From Bdellovibrionales bacterium (lineage in GTDB: Bacteria > Bdellovibrionota > Bdellovibrionia > Bdellovibrionales > Bdellovibrionaceae): a stretch of DNA of 64,000 nt. Of this stretch, positions 11,062 to 20,524 are shown in pieces (within the stretch, counting starts at the first letter, position 1; each line of letters opens with the position of its first letter). A program made the position numbers and the translations under genes. The stretch is taken from assembly GCA_016713585.1 (NCBI GenBank), contig JADJOV010000023.1, forward strand, positions 434,001 through 498,000, written 5' to 3'. A model generated the notes under the pieces. It was not told the origin of the DNA and made no database searches. It saw only the letters and a list, made by a program, of their open reading frames with translations.

Positions 11062-12319
11062 GTCGAATCAAAATCAAATTTCAGATAATTTGGCATTTCA
11101 TACTTCATCGTAGCTCCAAGATCCAGTTCAGCTACAACGACCGCGAGTTTTTTAAAATATCTTCGACAGCTCCCGACTCTCTTAATGTCAATGGCCCCCA
11201 ATTTCCAATGCTTAAATAGAATGGAAAATAATTGTGCGATTTGTGCAAGACCAAAAAAGACATTGGGAAGATTTCCAGAGTGTCCGAAATTGTGCTCTAT
11301 ATGAAATCCAAGATTTTTTTGTTCGTTGAAATTTCTGTTTTCAATCCCAAAGCGGGCTCTAGCTGCTGAAACCAACAATGTGACATTCCATTTGTCGACA
11401 GGAAGATTTGTAACCCAGGAGCTTTGATAAAGAATCTCGCCTTCCAGGCTAAGCTCCTGGTAAACGACAAGATTTGTTAGTACTTGTTTTTCAGTTTTAG
11501 AATATTGTTTGAGAGGAAGATTCTGAGTCCATTCGTATCGGTGCAGATGTCCCTTTGAGTCGAGCCTTTCTAATTGTTGCTTTTGCTCCCAAAGGTATTC
11601 AAACATAAAAAAACTTCTTTGTTGCGATCTGACTTGGCAGTTACGATGTATTTCCACGAGAAACTTTCGATGACAGACAAAATTGGATCAACAGCCAATA
11701 AATTGTCGGCTAGAATGCAAAAATTGCGTTTTGGAAATTCAGTACGAAGTTTTTGCAAGAGTCTTTTTGCAGCATTGGGTTCACAGTCATTCTTGGAGTA
11801 TTGAGTCTGAGTGCTGTCTTTCTGAATCGGCTCAAATTGCAGAGGCATTGAGTATTTTCCGCTCTGGTTTGTCAAGGAAGCAAGGAGTTGGCCATGCATG
11901 AAATGAGTCCGACCATCACTCGAGTTTCTGGTCAAACAAAATTCACAATTGACTTTTCAACTTGAGAGCTGACCCGTTCCGTCAAGTGAAAGAAGATCCA
12001 GTGAGCCAAAAAACTTCTCGGCATCAAGTATTTTCTGCCGCTCCAATCTTTGGTGAATCTTTTAGAATCAAATTCACTGAGTCCGTTGTCACTGGTTCAA
12101 GAATGTATCGGAAACTGTCTTCGTCAGGAATGTCTGATAGACTGATGAAACAGCTGAAATTGTCCAAGGAGCCCCTGCCACGATGTTCCAGGGGGGGCCA
12201 GGGCGCCCGGAGAGGGTCTCTCTGCTGTATTTGCGGCTTTGCAGGCGACCATCGGGGACCTGATCCAACTCAGACAACCAATTCGGTAAAAGTTGAGAGG
12301 TAAATTTTAGTATTTTCAT
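11058..12319 (-). mobile_element. Decayed DDE transposase (ISNCY-like), multiply frameshifted
   Basis: Pieces of one transposase lie in order on the minus strand. The N-terminal piece begins MKILKFTSQ near 12319, followed by a badly broken middle (11940-12200), a readable block from about 11935 (cysteine pair, KNDCEPNAAKRLL) and the C-terminal block with RFGIENRNFNEQKNLGFHIEHNFGHSGN, which I associate with a DDE transposase group related to ISNCY and recalled as IENxxFNTLKNQGYHLEHNFGHG. One break is a missing base in the A-run 11607-11613; the region 11940-12200 has several more plus internal stops, so this copy is inactive whatever the sequencing quality. I could not define terminal inverted repeats or target duplications. 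It lies next to two Y1 transposase-like genes, marking an accessory patch. Confidence 0.75.
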
Positions 12320-12369
12320 GTTGCAAAAAATCCTTGAATCGATTAAAAAATGATATCGCTACTTGAACA

Positions 12370-12946
12370 ATGAGCAAGCCAACACAGCTTTCTTTTATTG
12401 AAAAACGTCAGAGATTTTTTGGAGGTTGCCTTTTGCGCAGTCATCCAAAAGAAGCAAGGCCTCTTTCAACTAAAGAGCCCGTGCATATTGTTCTCAAGTC
12501 CGAGTGGGCCATAGGCCCAAGCTCCTTGCTACAACATGCCGACTTTGTTGATAGAACCATCCGAGCTTGGGCTAAAAAATGTGGGGTGAAAATTTATGAG
12601 CTAGTCAATGTGGGCAACCATTTGCATCTGGTTGTTGTATTGACGAAACTCTCCCCTCTATCGAAAGTTCATTCGCACGATCACAGCATTGATTGCGCGC
12701 CATGTGGGACAGCGAAATCGAGGAGTCGGGCGAGCCACTCAATCGGGCAAAGATAAAATGGAAAATCATTTTCAGTTTTGGCTCGCACGTCCTTATACAC
12801 GAATTGTTGCCTGGGGACGAGATTGGAAAAATATTCTGAAATACATGCAGAAAAATCGCAGTGATGCCCAATCACCATGTGGTCGAAACTTGCTGAGTTT
12901 TCAGGTGCCAGGCTTTGATTATAGGGCCACATTCAGTACGGCCTGA
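12370..12946 (+). pseudogene. Y1 (HUH) transposase-like protein, copy 1, frameshifted
   Basis: Homologous over its length to the intact gene at 13419-14003. It keeps the HUH motif (VNVGNHLHLVV) and the later WARPYTR-type block (LARPYTRIVAWGRDW) followed by the Tyr-containing helix (ILKYMQKN) in which the nucleophilic tyrosine is expected. The frame changes at about 12664-12666, where three A residues replace the two needed to read SKFIRTITALIARHV as in the paralogue; correcting this yields one protein of about 190 residues. This is an insertion in a very short run, so it is less typical of consensus error than most breaks here. Family: IS200-like/REP-associated Y1 transposases (RAYT-like). 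Confidence 0.75.
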
Positions 12947-13418
12947 CGACCATTGTGTTTGTGTCTTACGGGTAACTATCGAGTCAGCTTGCTGGCCAAT
13001 TCGACCATCCTCCTAACGCCGGGCGATGTTGGGAAAAAATATTTTCCCGATACCAGGAGGCCCTTATCAAAGATAGGATTCAAGTCTCGTTCGGAACTGC
13101 TGACCTTTGTCGAGGCTCTGACCATTCCATATGATTCATTTCGAGGCACAGCCAAGATTCTGATATTTATGGCATTCCAATTTATTTGTAGCCAGACCTT
13201 TGATGGATTCTGTCCCATTTTGAGCTGAAGTGGTTTGAATCTTGCCAACCGGAACAATTTGGAAAATCTGGAGGTTCTGTGCCATCTAAACCAACCAGGT
13301 CATGGCGATCATGTACCTCATCTCATCATCACTTGGAATTCGGGGTTTGTTAACATCACCCAAAAACAATTGACATCGCTACCAAAAATTCTAAATCCTA
13401 GCAAGGAAATCAAATTAG
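12947..13418 (+). other. Spacer between the two Y1 genes, no convincing gene
   Basis: 472 bp. Open frames of about 90 codons exist on both strands (12953-13228 plus, 12976-13257 minus) but neither has a recognisable domain or a good ribosome binding site and they overlap each other. I looked for REP-type palindromes that would suit a RAYT and found none that was convincing by eye. The sequence could be the degenerate flank of copy 1 or the leader of copy 2. Confidence 0.4.
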
Positions 13419-14003
13419 ATGAAAAGACATAAAAAACCAAAGGGCGAACAGCTGTCCTTCTTTAAAAAGAAGGTCTTGAGACAGTTCGGCGGAGCCCTGC
13501 TCAAAGGTAACGCCAAGATTGCAAGACCACTGTCGACCAAAGAAGCTGTGCATTTAGTTTTGAAATCCGCGCAAGCCATTGGTACGAAGTCGATGCTGCA
13601 TACTTATAATGTCAGGAAGATTGATGAGATAATTAGAACCCATGCGAGACTGGGCCGAATTCGGATCTATCATTTTGTCAATGTGGGCAATCATCTTCAT
13701 CTGGTCATTAAGCTCGATGATCTTAAAGAATTCTCGAAATTTATTCGTGTGATCACGGGGCTTATTGCCCGCCATGTGTTGAAGTCCCAGCGCGGCGCTG
13801 CTGGCGAATCGAAAGCTGCAGGATACGAAAAAAATCAGTTCTGGGTGGCCCGCCCCTTCACTCGACTCATTGCCTGGGGTCGGGATTATGAGCATATAAC
13901 TAAGTACATAAAGAAGAATATCAATGATGCCAAACGATGCTTTATCCCTTGGGGATTCGACATGACGGATCCGCTGTTGATTCAGATGCTCAATACGGGT
14001 TAG
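13419..14003 (+). CDS. Y1 (HUH) transposase-like protein, copy 2, intact
   Basis: A 194-residue single-strand DNA transposase-like protein of the IS200/REP-associated type. Visible features: basic N-terminus, ARPLSTKEAVHLVLKS block, HUH motif in VNVGNHLHLVIKL (about residues 88-98), a conserved IRVITGLIARHV helix, FWVARPFTRLIAWGRDY and a Tyr-bearing helix YEHITKYIKKN that should carry the catalytic nucleophile. The first copy lies 470 bp upstream in the same orientation. No subterminal hairpins or TnpB accompany it, so autonomous transposition is not demonstrated; domesticated members of this family act on dispersed palindromes. The reading frame is uninterrupted, unlike its neighbours. Confidence 0.8.
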   Translation: MKRHKKPKGEQLSFFKKKVLRQFGGALLKGNAKIARPLSTKEAVHLVLKSAQAIGTKSMLHTYNVRKIDEIIRTHARLGRIRIYHFVNVGNHLHLVIKLDDLKEFSKFIRVITGLIARHVLKSQRGAAGESKAAGYEKNQFWVARPFTRLIAWGRDYEHITKYIKKNINDAKRCFIPWGFDMTDPLLIQMLNTG

Positions 14004-14131
14004 CTCAATTGCAGCTGGGCGGGCCCTTAAGATTTCCTACGGATTTGCTGGAGCGCTGGGGTCGACTCAGTCAGACAACAATTGATTTACTTCATTGATG
14101 AACCTAATGTGGGATCTTGTAAGTATTTTCC

Positions 14132-14167
14132 TTGACCTTGAAGTTGACCCTGAATTTGACCCTTGAA
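14132..14167 (+). repeat. Three tandem 12-bp repeats upstream of a secreted-protein gene
   Basis: TTGACCTTGAAG, TTGACCCTGAAT and TTGACCCTTGAA lie head to tail, the last ending 25 bp before the ATG at 14193. The spacing of about one helical turn plus is what one expects of an operator array, and the TTGACC core also resembles a -35 box, so a regulatory role is conceivable. It may equally be a simple slippage repeat. Confidence 0.5.
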
Positions 14168-14192
14168 AACAACCAGCCAGGGAGAGTCCCCA

Positions 14193-14579
14193 ATGATAAC
14201 GATACTCGCCATTCTTGTCTTTCTCCTCTTTCTCAATGCCTTATTTGTTACGCCTCTTAAGGCCGAATCATTGGGACTTAATATTGTTTGTCAAATTTCT
14301 GATGATGTTTCTTTTCACATCAAAGATGTTGGACCAAATCATTTGATCGTTGCTGGCTATACCTATCGGGGTGCTGAGCTTGGTAATTTGGGTGTTTGTA
14401 AATACTCCCAAATTGGACGAACAAACTTGATGATACTAGAATGCGAAGATCAGAATATAGAATATTTTTTTAAGCTTATTTATCCGAAAGAGACTGATCA
14501 ACAGAAATTTGAAATCCTCATAGATAATTCCGCTAATTACAGTCAAAATGAAAGTCTTTCGCCATGCTTCAATCAATAG
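14193..14579 (+). CDS. Small exported protein, function unknown
   Basis: The ATG at 14193 is chosen because GGAGAG lies 7 bp upstream and the product then begins directly with a signal peptide (MITILAILVFLLFLNALFVTPLKA, cleavage probably after LKA). An upstream in-frame ATG at 14163 lacks such a site. The mature part is about 100 residues with four or so cysteines, possibly forming disulfides in the periplasm. The last 16 bp overlap the start of the HExxH protease gene, so the two are translationally coupled and the small protein could be a partner, inhibitor or propeptide-like factor of the protease; this is inference from position only. Confidence 0.6.
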   Translation: MITILAILVFLLFLNALFVTPLKAESLGLNIVCQISDDVSFHIKDVGPNHLIVAGYTYRGAELGNLGVCKYSQIGRTNLMILECEDQNIEYFFKLIYPKETDQQKFEILIDNSANYSQNESLSPCFNQ

Positions 14580-15574
14580 TCAAAGGTTTTAATTTTGTGG
14601 TTGCCATCGCACTAGCAAGTTTAATCTGGGCAGGATCCTGTTGGGCCGGCGGATGGGTCTTTGGCGGCGGAGATCAAATTGGCGACACTCACAATCCCTG
14701 GTTTTTATCCTCAGAGGAAAAAATTCGCTATTGCATTCAGTTGGATGCAACATCTTTCTCGGCTTCTGAGCTTAACGCTTCAGAAACCGTCGCCCAAGCC
14801 CTCGAGTATTGGCGATCAGATTTTGAAAAATTAGATGGGCTTTTAAAAGCGAAAGATGAGGTATCTGGGGTAACTCTTGCGGCAACTCAGGGTTTCAGGC
14901 AAGTCCCATGTAGTCAAAGCCCAGAATTGCGATTTGTCTTAGGCCAAGGGAAACTCTCTGAGGCTGAATTGAAATTTATCGGAGAGTATAGATTGATCGC
15001 TGGAAGCATTCGAACTGAATATAATCCAGCCAAACTGATTGGACGGGGATTTATCTATATCGCTTCGGATCTTGGAAGGCATTCATTTGTCAAAGAATCT
15101 CAGATCGAAAGGCCGTGGACCCGACCAGGCTTGCTTTATCGGGTTTTAGTTCATGAAATCGGTCATGTATTTGGCCTTCAGCATTCTCAGTCGGGAGTTA
15201 TGAGGGCTGACTATCCCGAAACAATACTCCAGAAAAATAATTTTTCTGCTTTTTTGGAAGTTAAGAGCTTGCCTTCAACTCTATTACCCAAATTGAACCT
15301 ATTGACGCTCGCAGAAGCCTCAATTTACAAAGTTGAACGATCAATACGAGTTCATAGATTAAAAGAACAACTCCTCCCTGACATCAACTATATTCCAAGC
15401 TCAGTCACCCTCGAGTGGTCAATGCGAGTTAAGAATGGCACAGGTGATCTGAAGCCACTGCTTATTCGGTCCAGCCCTTTCTTGTATGAAACCTACTCTT
15501 TGGTTGAAGGAAAAATTGAAAAAACCTTTCAATCAGAAAAACAATGCCGCCCCGAGTCCTGCTTTAGCGACTAA
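14564..15574 (+). CDS. Secreted zinc metalloprotease (metzincin type)
   Basis: A 336-residue protein with an N-terminal signal peptide (residues 1-28, hydrophobic core then SCWAGG). The zinc-binding motif HEIGHVFGLQH matches the extended metzincin signature HExxHxxGxxH, and a Met-turn candidate follows closely (SGVMRAD). About 100 residues after the catalytic site lack any recognised domain. The enzyme should cleave proteins in the periplasm or outside the cell; the prey or substrate is unknown. It overlaps the preceding small exported protein, suggesting co-expression. The frame is intact. Downstream, an (AACT)8 repeat separates it from the convergent TIGR02147 gene. Confidence 0.8.
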   Translation: MLQSIVKGFNFVVAIALASLIWAGSCWAGGWVFGGGDQIGDTHNPWFLSSEEKIRYCIQLDATSFSASELNASETVAQALEYWRSDFEKLDGLLKAKDEVSGVTLAATQGFRQVPCSQSPELRFVLGQGKLSEAELKFIGEYRLIAGSIRTEYNPAKLIGRGFIYIASDLGRHSFVKESQIERPWTRPGLLYRVLVHEIGHVFGLQHSQSGVMRADYPETILQKNNFSAFLEVKSLPSTLLPKLNLLTLAEASIYKVERSIRVHRLKEQLLPDINYIPSSVTLEWSMRVKNGTGDLKPLLIRSSPFLYETYSLVEGKIEKTFQSEKQCRPESCFSD

Positions 15575-15583
15575 GACATTTTC

Positions 15584-15618
<35 letters not shown>

Positions 15619-15646
15619 GAAGTTAACGAACTCAGTCAACGGCAGC

Positions 15647-16465
15647 TCAGTCGAAATGAAAATAATCAATATTTAAACAGGCAAGACACTCCTCTTTGCT
15701 GTTCTTCGAAAGATCCATGCCGGATTTAATAAAAGTCAGAAGCATTTGTTTCATCTTTTGAAAATCGGCCTTTGAAATGGAATGAACCGCCGTGAGATGA
15801 AGACTAGCCTCGGTTTTCTTCTGAACATCAAAAATTGCCCGTTGCCTCCAATTAATATGGTGAATGTCACATAAAGGTGAACTTTTATGAACATAGAGCA
15901 CTTCTTGAGTTGGCTTCCATTGTTCCCCGACTTTGATCAATAGACCTAAGGTTTTTAACTCTAGCATAGCTTCAAGGACCAAATTCTTCGGTAGACCAAG
16001 GATCTCAGAAATCCGAGCGACCTGATCGCGCAGAACTATTCCACAGGAAAGATGTATGGCAACCATATACCATTTTGAAAAATAGGCCATTTCAGAATCC
16101 CCGGCCAAGCGTGGCGGATCATTAAAACGAACTTTCAGATCTTGATTGTTTGATTGGATCTTTTTAATCTTATTTTGCAGAAATTTCTTATACGTTTGGG
16201 TTCCCGTTCTCCCGAGCTCAACGAGAAGCATCCAGTATTCCTGCTCTCTGTCTGTCATTTTCAGTTCCAAAGAGATCTGAAAGGCTTGATCTGGAGTTAG
16301 GTGGGCTTTTGAATTTAAAACCTGAGAAAAATAGGATCTCTCAGTCCCTGCAGCTTTTGCCAAAAAAGCCTTTGCTCCGCGCGTTTTGTTATTTGCGGTA
16401 ATAAACCCTTTTAAAAATGCCTTGTAGTCATCAAACTCAAATATATCGATCTTGATATTTGTCAT
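15647..16465 (-). CDS. TIGR02147 family protein (DUF4423-like)
   Basis: 272 residues. The N-terminus (IFEFDDYKAFLKGFITANN followed by a helix-turn-helix-like stretch, AFLAKAAGTERSYFSQVLN, about residues 33-52) and the remaining winged-helix-like region match the TIGR02147 family, which is expanded in Fibrobacteres and Bdellovibrio and whose role is not established; a transcriptional regulator is the usual guess. It is divergent from the SDR gene with about 105 bp between the starts, so it might control that neighbour. The sequence is intact and its start ATG at 16465 is followed by a normal family N-terminus. Confidence 0.75.
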   Translation of the reverse strand: MTNIKIDIFEFDDYKAFLKGFITANNKTRGAKAFLAKAAGTERSYFSQVLNSKAHLTPDQAFQISLELKMTDREQEYWMLLVELGRTGTQTYKKFLQNKIKKIQSNNQDLKVRFNDPPRLAGDSEMAYFSKWYMVAIHLSCGIVLRDQVARISEILGLPKNLVLEAMLELKTLGLLIKVGEQWKPTQEVLYVHKSSPLCDIHHINWRQRAIFDVQKKTEASLHLTAVHSISKADFQKMKQMLLTFIKSGMDLSKNSKEECLACLNIDYFHFD

Positions 16466-16570
16466 GATCCCCTTTGCTAATTTTTTCTAATTTATAAAAC
16501 ATTAATTTTCTCGAAAGAAATTAACATTACTTCCTTTGAAGATACCATAGAGAGATGATCTAGTTTTGAA

Positions 16571-17395
16571 ATGAAGTCAAATGAGCGACTCTCAGAATAT
16601 GTTGGATCGTGGGCCCTCGTAACCGGGGCCTCCTCTGGAATTGGTGCGGAATTTTGTCGGCAACTTTCATGTCATGGAGTGAATTTGGTCTTGGTTGCCA
16701 GGCGGACGAATCAAATGAACTTGCTCGCCGCAGAGCTTCAGAAGAAGGCCCAAATCCAAACTCTGGTCATCCCCCTAGATTTAAGTTCACCTGGATCCGC
16801 TGCGAGTCTGATTTCCACTGTTGAGTCTCGAGGAATTAAAATTCGAATGTTAATTAACAATGCAGCCTATGGACCTTGGGGTCCCTTTGAACGGATTGAC
16901 CTGCCTGACGCCGAAAGGTTGGTTCAATTGCTGATCGGGACTCCCACAGCACTTATTCGTGGCTTTCTTGATCATTTGAGCTCGTTTCCCACCGCCGCCA
17001 TAATTAATCTGTCTTCTCAGGCCGCTCTGCAGCCTATCCCCTACCTCGCAACCTATGCTGCATGCAAATCCGGGCTTCATCAATTGAGTCTCGCGCTTTA
17101 CGAAGAATTTAGGTCCCGGGGAATATATGTTCAGACTCTCATCCCTGGTCCGACTCAAACTGAAATTGACCAAGTTGGCGAAGCCTACAAAAGTGGCGTC
17201 TCTGAGAAACGAGATCCTCCCGAAAAAATCGTTTCCCTAAGCCTAAACGCAATCCCCTCAAGGAGACCCATTATTTCAGGAGCTCCAAACATTTTTTTCC
17301 AAAAAGCTTTCAGTGCACTATTCCCGACCACTTTTGTTTTGAATAAAATTGGACAGCTATTTCAGCCCCCTTCTCTAGCTTCCAAAAAAAGCTAA
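16571..17395 (+). CDS. Short-chain dehydrogenase/reductase (SDR)
   Basis: A 274-residue classical SDR. The dinucleotide-binding motif TGASSGIG lies at about residues 18-25, the NNAAYG motif at about 96-101 and the catalytic tetrad elements in LSSQAALQPIPYLATYAACKSG (Ser, Tyr and Lys in the YxxxK arrangement). Arg after strand 2 (VARRTN) suggests NADP(H) preference. The C-terminal 40 residues carry a hydrophobic stretch similar to membrane-associated fatty-acyl or keto reductases of this family. Substrate cannot be told from the sequence. Convergent with proS. Confidence 0.85.
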   Translation: MKSNERLSEYVGSWALVTGASSGIGAEFCRQLSCHGVNLVLVARRTNQMNLLAAELQKKAQIQTLVIPLDLSSPGSAASLISTVESRGIKIRMLINNAAYGPWGPFERIDLPDAERLVQLLIGTPTALIRGFLDHLSSFPTAAIINLSSQAALQPIPYLATYAACKSGLHQLSLALYEEFRSRGIYVQTLIPGPTQTEIDQVGEAYKSGVSEKRDPPEKIVSLSLNAIPSRRPIISGAPNIFFQKAFSALFPTTFVLNKIGQLFQPPSLASKKS

Positions 17396-17415
17396 ACACA
17401 TAAAGGGGATCAGTT

Positions 17416-19126
17416 TCACAAATTCCTGAAGAACTCGGCTGCGGTGTCATAGCTCTTGATTCTCTCAAGCAACACAGTTGGCGCAATTTTTTTAATTTGT
17501 TTTGTTTTACGCTCAACGACTTCCACTTCGCCAACTTCAAGCCCTTTTTTACCTATGACAATTCGCACTGGCATTCCCAAAAGGTCAGCATCTTTAAACT
17601 TAACGCCAGGGCGTTCATCCCGGTCATCAATCAAGGCTTCAAGATTTTTCTGGCTCAACACCATCTCAAGTTTTTGACTCAAGTCGGCCGCCTTTGGGTC
17701 TTTTGGATCAAGCAAACAAATGTGAAATTGATAGGGAGCAATCGCCTCGGGCCAAATAATTCCGTCAGCGTCATGACTTTGTTCAATACACGCCTGAATC
17801 ACCCGAGTGACTCCAATTCCATAACATCCCATTTCGAAGGCCTGTGCCTTTCCCTGAACATCTAAAAAAGTGGCCTTCATTTTTTCAGAATATTTTTTCC
17901 CCAAATAAAACACATGACCGACTTCAATTCCCCGAAAGGCCTGAAGTCTTCCGGAGCTTTCAGGACACTTATCGCCGGCGCGGGCTATTCGCAGATCAGC
18001 GGGACTATAGTTTGGAAAATCCCTCTCATGGTTGACATGACGTAAATGGAAACTAAATAGGAATCTTCAATCCCACGGGACCACAGGATCCAGGAGACGC
18101 CCCAGTCACATCTTGAACCTCTTGGTCTGTCAACATAGCCGGCGCATTTGTGAGTCCCAAAAGATTCTTCAACTTAATTGGGTTCACTTCGTCAGATCCC
18201 CTCAGCAGCACCGCCAATGGCTTCAAGGCTTTGTCCTTGGGATTACAGCCATCATTTCCGGAAAAGAACAAAGTTTTCACCAATAGATTCGATGGAACAC
18301 CGGTGAAGGCCGACAAATCTGAAATTGTTTTTTGACCTGGAGTCGCAAATTTCTCCATAGGGAGAATTGGTGAAGAATCCAATGGCCCAGTGGATGCTGG
18401 TACAAAATCTATTGCCGGACAAACCTCAACGTTGGCCGCAAACTGAGTCGTATCACTCACGAGAAGCGCGTCTTCACCCGCCTCGGCCAGGAGTTGAAAC
18501 TCGTGGGTTTGACTTCCCCCAATATTTCCAGCGTCTGCTTTAACTATCCTATACTGAAGCCCCAGGCGATCAAAAATAGCCTGGTAAGCTTCATACATCG
18601 ACTGGTAGGTCTTAAGCGCGGACTCCTGGTTCGCATCAAAGCTGTAGGCATCCTTCATTGTAAACTCACGCCCACGCATCAATCCAAAGCGAGGTCTGAT
18701 CTCATCGCGATATTTAGTTTGAATTTGATAAATATTTTTCGGCAAATCACGATAAGACTTCACGTCATTTCGAACATAATCCACGACCGCTTCTTCATGA
18801 GTTGCCCCCAGACAGAACCAATGCTCATTGCGATTCTGAAACTTAAGAAGGCCAGCCCCCATTTCACTCCAACGGTTGGTTTCTTCCCAAAGTTCCCGGG
18901 GCTGCACAACCGGCATTAGAACTTCCGTACAGCCCCGTCCATCCAGTTCAGTGCGAATAATATTTTCAAATTTTCTTATGGCCCGAAGAGCAAGACTTCC
19001 ATAGGTATATAAACCCGGCGCAAGTTTCTTGATAAACCCACCTCGAACGAGCAACTTATGGCTTGCAATTTCCGCATCAGACGGCGCTTCTTTGGCTGTG
19101 TATATATGAGTTTGAGTCCATTTCAT
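17416..19126 (-). pseudogene. proS: Prolyl-tRNA synthetase, interrupted by an internal deletion and frameshift
   Basis: ProRS charges tRNA(Pro). The first 357 residues contain class II motifs (GATHEEAV, motif 2 RPRFGLMRGREFTMKDAYSFD) and a shortened editing insertion ending in TGASPGSCGPVGLKIPI. The frame then hits TAG. A different frame resumes 7 bases later with HLRHVNHERDF and continues through IEVGHVFYLG, motif 3 (MGCYGIGVTRV) and the anticodon-binding domain to 17416. Compared from memory with E. coli ProRS, about 20 conserved residues (strand with DFxxGAN) are missing between the two halves, so this is a deletion of about 60 bp with a length not divisible by three, not a homopolymer slip. 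It overlaps the stop of the upstream regulator gene by 4 bp. The N-terminal start MKWTQTHIYT is typical. Confidence 0.85.
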
Positions 19127-20499
19127 GTGTTCACCTCGATTCCATAGGCTTTGATTTTTCGATGGAGATAGCTTCTCTCGAGCCCTATCACCTCTGCTGT
19201 TCGACTGATGTTACCACTATTCTCTGTGATCTTCTTAATCAAATATTCTTTCTCAAACTGAGCTCTGGCTTCACGAAAGTTAGACATATCGTCTGTGATC
19301 ACTGTCGTCATGGCTGAATCCGCCGAAGTCGGCTCAACCATACCTGCAAACTTGAGATCATGCACATCAATATACTCAGACGGCGTTAAAATATACACCC
19401 TTTCAATAAAGTTCTTGAGCTCGCGAACATTGCGAGGCCAAAGATAGGCTCTCATCACTTCCATGGCCTTTTCAGAAAAGACTTTTCGAATTTCCCCACT
19501 TTCTCTGGTGGTGATCTCGCCGAAATGCTGAGCTAAGGCGGGAATATCCTCGGGACGCTCTCGCAGCGCCGATATTCTAAATGGCGAAATATTTAATCGA
19601 TGATAGAAATCTTCGCGAAACCTGCCTTCCCTCACTTCGACTTCCAAATCCTTGGTCGTGGATGCGATAATTCGCACCTCCGCCTTCACAAAGTCTGTCC
19701 CACCGACTCGCTGAAAGGACTGCTCCTGAAGATATCGGAGAAGCTTGGCCTGCACTATCATGTTCATTCCCGATATCTCTTCAATATAGAGCGTCCCACT
19801 TTCAGCAAGCTCGATTTTTCCTCGCTGGGTCCGATCAACCCCCGGCCACGCACCCTTCTCGAGTCCAAAAATTTCGCTTTCCAAAAGATCGTCTGCCACC
19901 GAAAGGCAATTAACCTCTACAAAAGCCTTGTGAGCCCGTGGAGACATATAGTGAATATTCTCAGCGGCCAATCGTTTCCCCGTGCCGGATTCTCCTGAAA
20001 TCAAGATCCATGACGAAGTCGGCGCCACGCGACTGATCATTTGCTTAGTTTGAACCATGGGTGCGGACTCTCCGATAAATGCAATATTTTTTCGAAGTTT
20101 ATTAAGCAATGCAGACTTCTCGTCCTTTTGCTGTAAAAATGAAAGCAAATTTGAAATAACAATAAACATCTTGTCCATCGACAAAGGCTTTTCGATAAAA
20201 TCCCAAGCCCCTAGCTTTGTAGCCTTCACGGCAGTTTCGATCGTGCCATGGCCTGAAATCATAATGAACTCAGTTTTTAAGCCCTCTAGCTTTGCTTGAG
20301 TCAACACCTGAATACCATCAAGAGCCCCTGGCATCCAAATATCCAAAAAACACAATGTGGGCTGTTCACTGCGAAGTGCCTTCAGGCCCTCCTCACCATT
20401 TGCAGCGGTGATGACTTCATAGCCTTCGTCTTTGAGGGAGGCCCCCATGACCTGGCGAATAGGCGCCTCATCGTCAATAATCAAGATCTTGCTCATCAA
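19123..20499 (-). CDS. ntrX: NtrX-like response regulator with AAA+ domain, atypical GAFTGA loop
   Basis: 458 residues in the NtrC/NtrX layout: receiver (acidic DDE near residue 9, phosphoacceptor Asp in CFLDIWMPG, Lys in FIEKPL), AAA+ domain with Walker A GESGTGK and arginine finger region, and a C-terminal Fis-type helix-turn-helix (ISRTAEVIGLERSYLHRKIKAYGI). In the sigma-54 contact loop the usual GAFTGA is replaced by GAWPGV, and the Walker B segment reads GTLYIEEISGM rather than LFLDEI, so normal sigma-54 activation is doubtful. It follows the NtrY-like kinase gene after 25 bp and overlaps proS by 4 bp. The gene symbol is by similarity and position. Confidence 0.8.
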   Translation of the reverse strand: MMSKILIIDDEAPIRQVMGASLKDEGYEVITAANGEEGLKALRSEQPTLCFLDIWMPGALDGIQVLTQAKLEGLKTEFIMISGHGTIETAVKATKLGAWDFIEKPLSMDKMFIVISNLLSFLQQKDEKSALLNKLRKNIAFIGESAPMVQTKQMISRVAPTSSWILISGESGTGKRLAAENIHYMSPRAHKAFVEVNCLSVADDLLESEIFGLEKGAWPGVDRTQRGKIELAESGTLYIEEISGMNMIVQAKLLRYLQEQSFQRVGGTDFVKAEVRIIASTTKDLEVEVREGRFREDFYHRLNISPFRISALRERPEDIPALAQHFGEITTRESGEIRKVFSEKAMEVMRAYLWPRNVRELKNFIERVYILTPSEYIDVHDLKFAGMVEPTSADSAMTTVITDDMSNFREARAQFEKEYLIKKITENSGNISRTAEVIGLERSYLHRKIKAYGIEVNT

Positions 20500-20524
20500 A
20501 TTCCCCCAGTAGAGTCAGTTGCTT

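Noticed and set aside
12976..13257. Minus-strand gene of 93 codons between the Y1 genes
   Set aside because: Overlapped by an equally long plus-strand frame, no ribosome binding site, no family resemblance.
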